Shown one piece after another: positions 35,621-44,057 of a DNA stretch of 44,344 bases (position 1 is its first letter; every line of letters starts with the position of its first letter). This DNA is from Oceanospirillaceae bacterium (lineage in GTDB: Bacteria; Pseudomonadota; Gammaproteobacteria; Pseudomonadales; Balneatricaceae), in contig JABSRB010000021.1 in the NCBI GenBank assembly GCA_013215375.1, positions 1-44,344 on the forward strand, written 5' to 3'. The position numbers and the translations under genes were made by a program. The notes under the pieces were generated by a model. The model ran no database searches, was not told the DNA's origin, and saw only the letters and a list, made by a program, of their open reading frames with translations.

Positions 35621-35829
35621 AATGGCGTTGGTAAAGATACGTCAAATTCCTCTTTTGATATGTATAAATTATTGTTTTGATTAGTGAAATATCAAACATC
35701 AAGTCAGCCAATAACAGTGCTAAACTAAAAATGTGATTATTGCTGTCAATCGTTGAATTGCGCAGTATGATAGCCGTTGCAATACTTCATTTATTAGGGC
35801 ATATGCCCAAACCACTGCTGGGTAAACCT

Positions 35830-35970
35830 ATGTTATTACCATCTAAAATATTAATGACGATCTGCTTTGTTTTATCTATTTCTGCCTGTAGTACCATCGA
35901 AGGCATTGGCAAAGATCTTAAAAAAGGCGGTCAAGTCATTGAAAATGCCGCTAACAATGCGACAAATTAA
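35830..35970 (+). CDS. Entericidin-like small lipoprotein
   Basis: A 46-residue lipoprotein of the entericidin A/B kind, found in the outer membrane of many Gram-negative bacteria and sometimes linked to cell lysis in stationary phase. The signal is MLLPSKILMTICFVLSISAC with the lipobox cysteine C20, followed by the mature STIEGIGKDLKKGGQVIENAANNATN. The GxGxDLKxGGxxIExAA pattern is the family signature. The frame extends upstream to 35740, but the 30 extra residues do not look like a signal; the ATG at 35830 is preferred although its ribosome site is weak. Confidence 0.85.
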   Translation: MLLPSKILMTICFVLSISACSTIEGIGKDLKKGGQVIENAANNATN

Positions 35971-36062
35971 GTCATTCTAAAAAAATCCCTTTGAACGTTA
36001 CTCGTTGTGCTGCATGAGTTATATTCACATTTTTAATCACGTTATTTAAGAGCCACATCATT

Positions 36063-37043
36063 ATGCCTGTTACTCCTTCGTTTCGTTTTAGACGTCTGCG
36101 TCGCACCCAAGTCCTACGGGATCTTACTCGTCAAACTCACTTATCAGCGAACGATTTTATTTTACCGCTGTTTATCGAGGAGCAGATTGATACCCCCGTG
36201 GCGATAGAAAGTATGCCTGGCGTGTCTAGAATTCCTGAAGCTAATCTTGAGCAACGGGTTAAAGCCGTGTGGGCTAATGGTGTTAAAGCGATTATTTTGT
36301 TTGGTGTCTCCCACCAAAAAGACGATTGTGGCTCAGATAGCTGGGATGATAACGGCTTGCTCTCGCGCTGTATAAAAGTCGCTAAAGCAGCGGTGCCGCA
36401 AATGTTGGTGATTAGTGATAATTGCTTTTGCGAGTACACCGATCACGGCCACTGTGGTGTAGTGGTCAATAACGACGTAGACAATGACCTTACACTGGAG
36501 AATTTACAAAAGCAGGTGATTAGCTCAGCTCGGGCAGGTGCGGATATGATTGCGCCTTCTGGCATGATGGATGGCATGATCGCCTCGATACGCCAAGCGT
36601 TAGATGCTGCTGGCTTTAATCATATTCCAGTGATGAGCTACTCCACGAAATTTGCCTCGGCATTTTACGGACCTTTCAGGGAGGCGGTTGACTCTAGTTT
36701 TAAAGGCACTCGCAATACCTATCAGCAAGATCCTGCTAATGGCCGTGAAGCACTGGCAGAATCAATGCAAGATGAAGCGGAAGGTGCCGATATACTGATG
36801 GTCAAACCAGGTCTTGCCTATTTGGATGTGATTGCCGATATTAGAGCGCACAGCTCGCTGCCACTGGCGGTGTATCAGGTTAGCGGCGAATACGCGATGA
36901 TCAAAGCGGCGGCTGCTGCGGGCGTAATCGATGAAAAAGCAATTGTGCTGGAAACCATGATCGCTTTTAAACGTGCCGGCTGTGACCTGATTATTACCTA
37001 CTACGCAGAAGATTTAGTGCGTTGGATAGGGCAGCAGAGCTAA
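36063..37043 (+). CDS. hemB: Porphobilinogen synthase (delta-aminolevulinic acid dehydratase)
   Basis: HemB condenses two aminolevulinates to porphobilinogen for haem. The zinc-binding cysteines C121, C123 and C131 lie in NCFCEYTDHGHCGV, the zinc-dependent type as in E. coli. Active-site lysines K196 (SYSTKFASAFYGPFR) and K248 (LMVKPGLAYLDV) form Schiff bases. Length 326 is normal. The ATG follows a leader with no clear promoter. It is not linked to other hem genes, and the MFS transporter follows 59 bp after its stop. Confidence 0.96.
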   Translation: MPVTPSFRFRRLRRTQVLRDLTRQTHLSANDFILPLFIEEQIDTPVAIESMPGVSRIPEANLEQRVKAVWANGVKAIILFGVSHQKDDCGSDSWDDNGLLSRCIKVAKAAVPQMLVISDNCFCEYTDHGHCGVVVNNDVDNDLTLENLQKQVISSARAGADMIAPSGMMDGMIASIRQALDAAGFNHIPVMSYSTKFASAFYGPFREAVDSSFKGTRNTYQQDPANGREALAESMQDEAEGADILMVKPGLAYLDVIADIRAHSSLPLAVYQVSGEYAMIKAAAAAGVIDEKAIVLETMIAFKRAGCDLIITYYAEDLVRWIGQQS

Positions 37044-37102
37044 TCACTCGCTAACGATTAACTTAACAAATAATAGTAAAGAAACACGAAGAGGAATTGC
37101 CT

Positions 37103-38323
37103 GTGTCCAATACTCAAAAACTATTTAGTTCGCTAATGGTATTTGCCTGTTTATTATTGGTATTAAACTTTGGATTGCGCTCATCAATGGGCTTCTTTTT
37201 AACGCCTATCTCCGAAGAATTTGGTTATGGACGCGAAGTCTTTGCCTTTTCGCTGGCGCTGCAAAATCTCTGTTGGGGGTTGTTCCAGCCGGTAGCAGGG
37301 GCTTTTGCCGACAAATATGGCACTTTTAAAACATTGGTCATCGGCGCAATTATCTATGCTGCGGGTCTGTATTTTACCTCCATCGCCGAATCTGCTTTTG
37401 GCTTGCATACTGCTGCCGGTTTGTTAATTGGCATGGGTATCGCCGGTACCGGCTTTGGCGTGGTACTGCCTGCGATAGCGCGTATGGTGCCCCCTGAAAA
37501 ACGTGCGCTAGCGTTAGGTGTTGGTACAGCGGCAGGGTCCGCCGGGCAATTTTTGGTGATACCGGCAGCGCAGGGGTTAATTACTACTTACGGCTGGCAG
37601 TTAACCATGTTGATCTTGGCCTTCGGCGCGTTGGCCATGGTGGCGCTGGCGATACCGTTTGGCAAGGATAAAGGCGCGCAAGTCGGAACCCCAGAAATTA
37701 ATGACTTGACCATGAAAGAGGCGGTCAAAGAGGCCACTGGTAATATTCATTATTGGTTATTAATCGCGGGATTTTTTGTCTGCGGCTTTCAGTTGGCATT
37801 TATTACTGTGCATATGCCATCCTACCTACACGATAAAGGTTTTGATAGCCAAGTGGCGGTGATTTGCCTCTCGTTAATTGGCTTCTTTAATATCATCGGC
37901 TGTGTCTTATTTGGTAAGTGGTCAGGCACGCATTCCAAGAAAAATTTACTGGGTATCATCTATTTTTTCAGAGCGGTGGCGATTGCCGCCTTTATGGTTT
38001 ATCCCATATCGCTGACCTCCGTTTACCTGTTTGCGATTGTAACCGGGTTTTTATGGCTGGCAACAGTACCTGCAACTTCAGGGCTGGTGGCGCAGATGTT
38101 TGGTCTTAAATATATGGGCACTTTATACGGTATTGTCTTTTTGAACCATCAACTGGGCTCGTTCCTAGGTGTGTGGTTGGGTGGATATCTTTACGACGAG
38201 ACCGGCTCTTACGACATCGTCTGGTGGAGTGCGGCAGTGATTGCTTTAGTGACCGCTATCATTCATATCTTTATCGACGAGAGACCAGTACTGCGTATTA
38301 GGCAGGCACTGGCAGCAAGTTGA
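37103..38323 (+). CDS. MFS transporter (OFA-like, 12 membrane helices)
   Basis: An inner-membrane major facilitator with about 12 hydrophobic helices. The first helix VFACLLLVLNFGLRSSMGFFLTPIS is followed by GAFADKYGTFKTL, the conserved loop 2-3 motif (GxxADKxG). The 'LGVGTAAGSAGQFLVIPAAQG' region fits the OFA/monocarboxylate-like group. The substrate cannot be read from sequence. I start at GTG 37103, seven nt after GAGGA; the TTG at 37097 is only one nt from that site. This gives 406 residues. The gene converges on the GDSL esterase. Confidence 0.85.
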   Translation: MSNTQKLFSSLMVFACLLLVLNFGLRSSMGFFLTPISEEFGYGREVFAFSLALQNLCWGLFQPVAGAFADKYGTFKTLVIGAIIYAAGLYFTSIAESAFGLHTAAGLLIGMGIAGTGFGVVLPAIARMVPPEKRALALGVGTAAGSAGQFLVIPAAQGLITTYGWQLTMLILAFGALAMVALAIPFGKDKGAQVGTPEINDLTMKEAVKEATGNIHYWLLIAGFFVCGFQLAFITVHMPSYLHDKGFDSQVAVICLSLIGFFNIIGCVLFGKWSGTHSKKNLLGIIYFFRAVAIAAFMVYPISLTSVYLFAIVTGFLWLATVPATSGLVAQMFGLKYMGTLYGIVFLNHQLGSFLGVWLGGYLYDETGSYDIVWWSAAVIALVTAIIHIFIDERPVLRIRQALAAS

Positions 38324-38346
38324 AATATAGACATACTCATTAAACA

Positions 38347-38376
38347 GGCTAGGATCTAGCTGTGAAAGACCTAGCC
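38347..38376. terminator. Hairpin between the convergent MFS and GDSL genes
   Basis: ggctagg (38347-38353) and cctagcc (38370-38376) form a perfect 7-bp stem around a 16-nt loop, in the 61-bp gap between the two stops. No long T run is present, so it is a weak bidirectional terminator at best. Confidence 0.45.
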
Positions 38377-38384
38377 ATTAAACT

Positions 38385-39920
38385 TTAATGATAAAATACA
38401 GTGGTATATGTGCCTGGGTCTACTGTGGGGATATTAGCTGAGAAGCTTTGATTGATTAGATCGATGATTTGGTTGGCTATCACCGCGTATCCACGTGCCG
38501 TTGGGTGAACCCCATCCAGAGAGAATCCTCCACCGGAGTTATAAACTGCAGTGATAGTACCGCTGCCATAATTGATACCACTGTTTTTCATCTGCGCCAT
38601 CGACGTTTTTGCATCATAAAATAATAAATCTGCGTTAGCTGTGGCTGCAGCTGCTATGGTTGAGTTATAAGCGGTTTGTGCGTTAGCCACCAATGTAGCT
38701 TCGGTCAATGTTAATACATCTGCATCTAGCAGTGCTTTACCTAATCCCCAAATGGTTGTTGGGTCTCCTGTGGTCTCTTCAATACCTATTTTTGCTGCCG
38801 CCGTCAGTACAATATAATCATCAGCAGTAGCCTGGCGAATTGAAGGCAATGAGCCCGCCGTCAGATCAGTCAGATTATCATCTTCGATCACCAATGGATT
38901 TTGACCTGAGGTAAAGTTAATAGTGCGCTGTGTTTTTTCAGCACTACTAAGAGCGCTGGAAGCAATAGCTGCATTGTAGGTAGCATAAGCGGTGTTGCTG
39001 TCGCTTGCTTGGGAGATAGTGAGTGGTAAGGCGTTATAGGCCACAGTGGTAAAGTAAGGAATGGAGCTTACATCGGGGATATTGATTAATACTCCTTTTG
39101 AGCCACTGGCAAGTAATCGGCTGACTAGGACATTGTAAGTCGTTGCAAAGAGCGCAGGGTCAGTAATATCCGAGGCGCTGTAAGTACTTGAGTCGATGTT
39201 ACCTAATTGATCGACTCCTGTTCCACCGCTAGTAGCATATGCTAGTACATCATTAGCACCTATCCACAACGTAAAAAAGCTCGGTAATTGCGCCGCGGCA
39301 TCATCGATCATGGTGGCTGATGATGAAGGCTCGGAGGCGAAGTAAGCGTAAAAGGGATTAGCACCACCCGCTGTAAGCGTAGCTGCATCACGATAGCCAT
39401 AACCCATAGCGAGTGTATGAAAGGATTTAGCGGCAGGTACGCCCATGTTATTAAAGCTACCGGTGACAGGGCTTAATACGTCAGTGCTGGGTGTGCCTGC
39501 CACAGAGGATGAGGCATCAGATGCAGTGCTGAGCAGTTTTAGACGGGTGTCTGTTATCGCAAGACCCCCTATCAATAAGCCACCTATATCATCTTTCACT
39601 AGAGGTTGGTTGAAGCTTCCCCCTCCTGCGAGGGCAAACTGCTTGGCAAGAATGTTGGGAAAAGAGTTCTCTTGGCCTGATGAATATAGGGCACTATCTG
39701 CATAGCCCGCGGTTAGAGAATCACCAAAGGCGATATAAGTAGAGAAGTCTGCACTGCCGCTTAGGTTGATAGTTGGTGGTGTAGTTTCTGGTACTGGTGT
39801 TGATACAGGCTCTGGAGTTGTCGTTGAGTTGGATGAGCTGCTGTTACAGCCCGTTAAAAAAACTGCAACGAGTAGCAGAGTTGCCGTTACTTCGCTTTTA
39901 TATTTAGTCTTTGAATACAT
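38385..39920 (-). CDS. SGNH/GDSL-family esterase lipoprotein
   Basis: Probably a lipid- or ester-hydrolysing enzyme tethered outside the cytoplasm. A lipoprotein signal ends LLLVAVFLTGC with C25, followed by a serine/threonine/proline-rich linker (about 26-50). The GDSL block is FGDSLTAGY with catalytic S68, the GxND oxyanion block is WIGANDVLAYA, and the C-terminal DGVHPTARGYAVIANQ supplies the D and H of the triad. Length 511 is longer than most single-domain members because of several insertions; it lacks an autotransporter barrel. The substrate is unknown. The closest description is a GDSL lipase/acylhydrolase. Confidence 0.88.
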   Translation of the reverse strand: MYSKTKYKSEVTATLLLVAVFLTGCNSSSSNSTTTPEPVSTPVPETTPPTINLSGSADFSTYIAFGDSLTAGYADSALYSSGQENSFPNILAKQFALAGGGSFNQPLVKDDIGGLLIGGLAITDTRLKLLSTASDASSSVAGTPSTDVLSPVTGSFNNMGVPAAKSFHTLAMGYGYRDAATLTAGGANPFYAYFASEPSSSATMIDDAAAQLPSFFTLWIGANDVLAYATSGGTGVDQLGNIDSSTYSASDITDPALFATTYNVLVSRLLASGSKGVLINIPDVSSIPYFTTVAYNALPLTISQASDSNTAYATYNAAIASSALSSAEKTQRTINFTSGQNPLVIEDDNLTDLTAGSLPSIRQATADDYIVLTAAAKIGIEETTGDPTTIWGLGKALLDADVLTLTEATLVANAQTAYNSTIAAAATANADLLFYDAKTSMAQMKNSGINYGSGTITAVYNSGGGFSLDGVHPTARGYAVIANQIIDLINQSFSANIPTVDPGTYTTVFYH

Positions 39921-40018
39921 GATTTATCTCAAGCAATGAATGTTTGTTCATTTTGCATTAAGCTTGAAATGTGTTCTAGGGAAAACGGTCGTTTAATTGA
40001 TTAATTTAACATTAAGTT

Positions 40019-40060
40019 TCTATAAATAGCCTTGCGAGTTTTATCAGGGCTATTTATAGA
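40019..40060. terminator. Hairpin between the TRAP operon and the GDSL gene
   Basis: A perfect 13-bp inverted repeat, tctataaatagcc (40019-40031) and ggctatttataga (40048-40060), closes a 16-nt loop, 10 bp from the large-permease stop at 40071. Its position suits a terminator for the minus-strand TRAP operon, though the T run on that strand is poor. Confidence 0.6.
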
Positions 40061-40070
40061 AGGGGCATTC

Positions 40071-41396
40071 TTAGCGTTTAGGGTAATACTGCTCTGGTAA
40101 CCAGGTAGCTATTCCAGGGAACGCCATAATCAGTGCTAAACCTATGATCATAATAATGACAAAGGGGATAATGGAGCTGTATATATCCATGAGGTTGATC
40201 TCTTTGGGTGCCATGGCCCTCATTAAAAATAGATTGTAGCCAAAGGGTGGTGTCATATAGGCAATTTGACAAGTGATGGTGTATAAAATCCCATACCAAA
40301 TAGGGTTAAAACCCAGGGCTATAATCAACGGAATATACAGTGGTGCCACAATCACCAGCATGGCAGTATCGTCTAAGAACATGCCCATGATGATGTAGGA
40401 TACTTGCATCATAATGAGAATGCCCCAAGGCGAGAGCTGCCACTGGTCTAAAAATAGCGCTTTAATCGCATGTACTGCTCCTAAACCATCAAAGACGGCG
40501 CCGAAGGCGAGTGCCGCCATGATAATCCACATAAACATACAGCTGATATTTAGGGTTTGTTTGAGCGAGTCATCGAGTACTTTAAAATTGAGTTTGCCTT
40601 TCATTAACGCGACTAACATAGCGGCTGAAGCGCCCACGGCCGAACTCTCGACCAAGCTGGTATAGCCCATCATGAACATGCCGATTACTGAAAATATTAA
40701 GCCCAGCGGGATAAGCCCTGCGCGCAATAGACCGAGCTTTTCACGCAGTGGAATATTGCGTTCTTCCTTAGGTAACGGTGGGCCAAGCTCTGGTTGCAGT
40801 TTACAACGCACCATAATATAAATAATAAACATGGCGGCAAACATCAGCCCGGGAAATACTCCTGCGAGCCACAACTGACTGACCGGTTGTCTGGCGATCA
40901 TGCCGTAAAGTACGAGTACTATGCTTGGTGGAACTAAGATGCCCAGCGAGCTGCCCGCTTGAATGACACCTGTCACCATGCGTTTGTCATAGCCGCGCTT
41001 GAGCATTTCCGGCAGTGCGATGCTGGTGCCTATGGCCATACCCGCCACCGAAAGGCCGTTCATTGCAGAAATGGCCACCATTAAGATGATGGTACCAATA
41101 GCCAATCCGCCATTTAAGGGCCCCATCCACACGTGCAGCGCTTTGTATAGATCCCCTGCGATACCTGATTCTGACAGGATATAACCCATAAAAATAAACA
41201 GCGGTAGGGTGAGCAGCGGATACCAGTTGAGTAATTTAATACTGGCACTAAAGGCCATGTCAGAGCCGCCATTACCCCAGAGCAAAATAGAGGACAGTGT
41301 GGCGACAAAACCGATGGCGCCAAATACCCGCTGCCCTGTCACCATCATCAATAACAGTGAGCTGAACATAAACAGCGCGATCATTTCATGGCTCAT
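40071..41396 (-). CDS. TRAP transporter large permease (DctM type)
   Basis: The main transmembrane subunit of a sodium-driven TRAP importer. Twelve or more hydrophobic helices are visible, starting MIALFMFSSLLLMMVTGQRVFGAIGFV. Phrases such as MNGLSVAGMAIGTSIALPEML, AGSSLGILVPPSIVLVLYG and YMTPPFGYNLFLMRAMAP are typical. Length 441 fits the COG4664 (mannitol/chloroaromatic-type) group rather than the 425-residue DctM. It overlaps the small permease by 4 bp (41393-41396), giving translational coupling. The ligand cannot be decided from this subunit. Confidence 0.92.
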   Translation of the reverse strand: MSHEMIALFMFSSLLLMMVTGQRVFGAIGFVATLSSILLWGNGGSDMAFSASIKLLNWYPLLTLPLFIFMGYILSESGIAGDLYKALHVWMGPLNGGLAIGTIILMVAISAMNGLSVAGMAIGTSIALPEMLKRGYDKRMVTGVIQAGSSLGILVPPSIVLVLYGMIARQPVSQLWLAGVFPGLMFAAMFIIYIMVRCKLQPELGPPLPKEERNIPLREKLGLLRAGLIPLGLIFSVIGMFMMGYTSLVESSAVGASAAMLVALMKGKLNFKVLDDSLKQTLNISCMFMWIIMAALAFGAVFDGLGAVHAIKALFLDQWQLSPWGILIMMQVSYIIMGMFLDDTAMLVIVAPLYIPLIIALGFNPIWYGILYTITCQIAYMTPPFGYNLFLMRAMAPKEINLMDIYSSIIPFVIIMIIGLALIMAFPGIATWLPEQYYPKR

Positions 41397-41974
41397 GTAA
41401 TATCCTCCCCAGTCGCTATGGCAAGGTCTTTAAAGAAAGTCGCAATCACTTGTAACAGCATCAAAAATATACCAGTGGTCATAATTATTTTAATAGGTGC
41501 CATTGGTGGCCCCCATGAAGAGTAATTGTGTTGATCGTATTCGAGCGCATATTCCGTACTGCCGTAGCCGCCGTAGAGCAGCACTACCATGTAAAACAGT
41601 AAAAAGAACGAGGTACCTAAATCAATTTTGGCTTTAGTGCGCCGAGAGAAGCGCTCGTAAAAGACATCCATGCGCACGTGAGCATTGTTTTGCAGCGAGT
41701 AGCCACCGCCTAATAAATAATATGCAGCCATGGTGAATTGCGCTAGCTCTACCGCCCAGATAACGGGTAGGTCAAAGAAGCCTCGGGAGAGGGTGGCATA
41801 AAGTAATATGCCCATCATTAACAGCACCATGTACATGGCAATTCTGCCGACGAATCGATTGATCTTATCGACCCATTTAACGTAGTTCTTGATGATGTTG
41901 GGCAAGAGGGTTCCCTCAACAAAAGTATATAAAACAGCCGCTTTTAAGAGATTTAAAAACGGCTCGTAGCTCAC
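41393..41974 (-). CDS. TRAP transporter small permease (DctQ type)
   Basis: The four-helix small membrane subunit. Visible family features are VGRIAMYMVLLMMGILLYATLSRGFF (helix 1), VELAQFTMAAYYLLGGGYSLQNNAHVRMDVFYERFS (the DctQ signature around helix 2), and two further helices. As written (193 residues, GTG at 41974) it has 23 extra N-terminal residues and no ribosome site. A TTG at 41905 with GAGGGA 6 nt upstream would give 170 residues beginning near PNIIKNYVKWVDKINR, closer to homologues; I regard that start as at least as likely. The stop overlaps the large permease start. Confidence 0.85.
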   Translation of the reverse strand: MSYEPFLNLLKAAVLYTFVEGTLLPNIIKNYVKWVDKINRFVGRIAMYMVLLMMGILLYATLSRGFFDLPVIWAVELAQFTMAAYYLLGGGYSLQNNAHVRMDVFYERFSRRTKAKIDLGTSFFLLFYMVVLLYGGYGSTEYALEYDQHNYSSWGPPMAPIKIIMTTGIFLMLLQVIATFFKDLAIATGEDIT

Positions 41975-41977
41975 TAT

Positions 41978-43033
41978 TTAATAGCGATAAGGTGCGCCAG
42001 CCTTTTGCATAGTGGTGGCGTAGTCTTTGAGTATCTTGACTATTTTGGCACTGCGTTCGCTCTTCGCGGCTATCTCGTCCCAATATTCATACGCGGCGGT
42101 TTCAATCACCTTCCATTCGTTTGCAGGGATAGTGGTGAGTTCTAATTTACCACCAGTGGTGCGATAGTGCGCCTCTCCCCACCAGTACCAGTGTTGACGG
42201 TAGTAGTGCGAGCTGTCCATACAGAGTTTAAACAAGGTCTGTAAATGCGGGGGCAACTCATTCCAGCGATCTTCGTTGGCAAAGTATGAACCACTCCAGG
42301 CGCCTGAAATATTATTGGTGAGGTAATAATTGTTAACATCGGCCCAACCTACGGTATAAGCTTCAGTAATACCTGACCAGGCGATGCCATCGAGTTCGCC
42401 AGTTTGCATAGCTACTTCGACGTCTTCCCAAGGTAGAGTGACAGGCACTACACCAAATTTTTTCAAGAAACGACCACCGGTAGGGAAGGTGAAAATACGT
42501 TTGCCTTTTAGATCAGCCACACTGCGAATAGGCTCTTTAGTGGTGAAGTTACAAGGGTCCCAAGCACCGGCACTGAGCCACTTAACGCCTTTGACTTCCG
42601 AATACGCCTCTTCCCATATCTCGTTGAGACCGTAGTGATTAAACAGTGTCGGTACATCGAGAGAATAGCGCGAGGCGAAGGGGAAATAAGCACCAAAAAC
42701 AGAGACATCTACCGGTGCTGCAATTGAGTCATCATCTGACTGCACAGCATCGATGGTGCCGCGTTGCATCGCACGAAATAACTCGCCAGTTGGCACCAAC
42801 TGATCGGCGGTGTATAGCTCTATTATCATCTCACCATTGGCGGCTTTGTTAAACGCATCGATAGAGGGCTTGATAACATGCTCGGCAAGTGATGCGCCGG
42901 CGTAAGTTTGCAGTCGCCATTTTATCGGTTTGTTCTTGGCGTGCACGTAAGGTGCACTAATGGCCGCGGCGGCGGTGGCAGTTGCACCTATTCCGGCCTT
43001 TTTCAGAAAATCTCGTTTGTTCATGTTTTTCAT
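41978..43033 (-). CDS. TRAP transporter substrate-binding protein (DctP type)
   Basis: The periplasmic binding protein of the TRAP importer. The N-terminus reads MKNMNKRDFLKKAGIGATATAAAAISAPYVHA, resembling a twin-arginine signal with KR in place of RR. The mature protein keeps the DctP features: ELYTADQLVPTGELFRAMQRGTIDAVQ, LKGKRIFTFPTGGRFLKKFG with the conserved carboxylate-binding arginine region, and AMQTGELDGIAWSGITEAY. The WYWWGE stretch and a length of 351 point to the TakP/COG4663 subgroup (keto-acid or mannitol/chloroaromatic). I start at 43033 because AAGGAG lies 7 nt before that ATG; the frame opens at 43051. Confidence 0.9.
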   Translation of the reverse strand: MKNMNKRDFLKKAGIGATATAAAAISAPYVHAKNKPIKWRLQTYAGASLAEHVIKPSIDAFNKAANGEMIIELYTADQLVPTGELFRAMQRGTIDAVQSDDDSIAAPVDVSVFGAYFPFASRYSLDVPTLFNHYGLNEIWEEAYSEVKGVKWLSAGAWDPCNFTTKEPIRSVADLKGKRIFTFPTGGRFLKKFGVVPVTLPWEDVEVAMQTGELDGIAWSGITEAYTVGWADVNNYYLTNNISGAWSGSYFANEDRWNELPPHLQTLFKLCMDSSHYYRQHWYWWGEAHYRTTGGKLELTTIPANEWKVIETAAYEYWDEIAAKSERSAKIVKILKDYATTMQKAGAPYRY

Positions 43034-43107
43034 GTTAACTCCTTGTTTCACATTGTGAGCGCTACTCGTTGGAAGTAACTTGTCAATTTTATTATTGTTG
43101 TTACAGC

Positions 43108-43851
43108 TTAATTGAGATTCTCGCGCAGCAGCTTATCCAGCAGTAATGCAAAGTGCAGCTGCCCTGGTGCGGAGTCTATCAAGTTGTTTTTTACTTCGAT
43201 CATTACATTAGCTAATGATCGATTAGTGCCATGCATTTGCAGAGTATGAGTGACACCATCAAAGGCGCTATAAGGTAAGTTTTGAGCGCCTTTAATACCT
43301 GGAATCTGTTCTGTTGCAAGGGTTAAAGCCTTGCTCCAACTAGGGTCTAAGTCTTCGATAAAACCGATATCGACATCCCTTTCGACACCGTTATAAATAG
43401 CATTAAAACTGTGGATAGTGACGATAATACTATTTGTTTTTGATTGTCGGTGATCCAGAAAGTCGCTAACACTTTGATGAAAAGGATAGTAGAAGCTGTC
43501 GGCACGCGCCTGTTTTTGCGCAGGCGTTAAATTAGTATTCCCTGGAATTATAGTGGTTTCACTCTGTTCGGGGACTGCACTAGCGGCACTTGGCGGGCGG
43601 TTGCAATCATAGAGTAGTCGCGAGTGAGTCTGTACGATTAAAGGTGCGTTAAGTAGCTTAGATAATTGCTCGCTCAGCGCCTGAGCTCCAATATCCCAGC
43701 CAATATGAGAGAGAATTTGCGTTTGATTAAGTCCTAAGTTTTGGTATTCAGAAGGTATGAAATGACTAGCGTGCTCGCAGATAATGACAAATCTAGAGTC
43801 GCCTTGTGCGTTGATAATATTGGCAATACTTTGATTGTTAATGTCTAACAC
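43108..43851 (-). CDS. N-formylglutamate amidohydrolase-like enzyme
   Basis: A cytoplasmic amidohydrolase of the HutG/PF05013 family, whose best-known member hydrolyses N-formylglutamate to glutamate and formate in histidine degradation. Family blocks are FVIICEHASHFIPSEYQNLGL, DIGAQALSEQLSKLLNAPLIVQTHSRLLYDCNRP and TIHSFNAIYNG. The frame opens at 43920, but I prefer the GTG at 43851 because AGAGG lies just upstream and the 23 extra residues look non-coding; this gives 247 residues. It lies upstream of the TRAP genes on the same strand, gap 74 bp. No hutU, hutH or hutI is present, so the substrate need not be formylglutamate. Confidence 0.85.
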   Translation of the reverse strand: MLDINNQSIANIINAQGDSRFVIICEHASHFIPSEYQNLGLNQTQILSHIGWDIGAQALSEQLSKLLNAPLIVQTHSRLLYDCNRPPSAASAVPEQSETTIIPGNTNLTPAQKQARADSFYYPFHQSVSDFLDHRQSKTNSIIVTIHSFNAIYNGVERDVDIGFIEDLDPSWSKALTLATEQIPGIKGAQNLPYSAFDGVTHTLQMHGTNRSLANVMIEVKNNLIDSAPGQLHFALLLDKLLRENLN

Positions 43852-43943
43852 ATCGCCTCTCTTAATTTTCTGATATTTAGGTTGATGATTTTTCACACAA
43901 TTGTACAAATATTTACACAAAGAATTTCTCAGGTCAATATCTT

Positions 43944-43964
43944 TACAAAATTATATAATTTGTA
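43944..43964. promoter_or_regulatory. Candidate RpiR-type operator
   Basis: TACAAA (43944-43949) and TTTGTA (43959-43964) are inverted arms around a 9-nt AT-rich centre, in the 206-bp gap between the amidohydrolase and the regulator. The whole 21-bp dyad is where an autoregulatory repressor should bind. This is a sequence pattern only. Confidence 0.45.
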
Positions 43965-44057
43965 GTGATTAGATAGCGCTAGATTGTGCTAAAGTTCTGT
44001 AATCACGGTATTTGTTTGATCGTGATCTTGTTAAAAAAATATGCCTAGTGGAATTTT

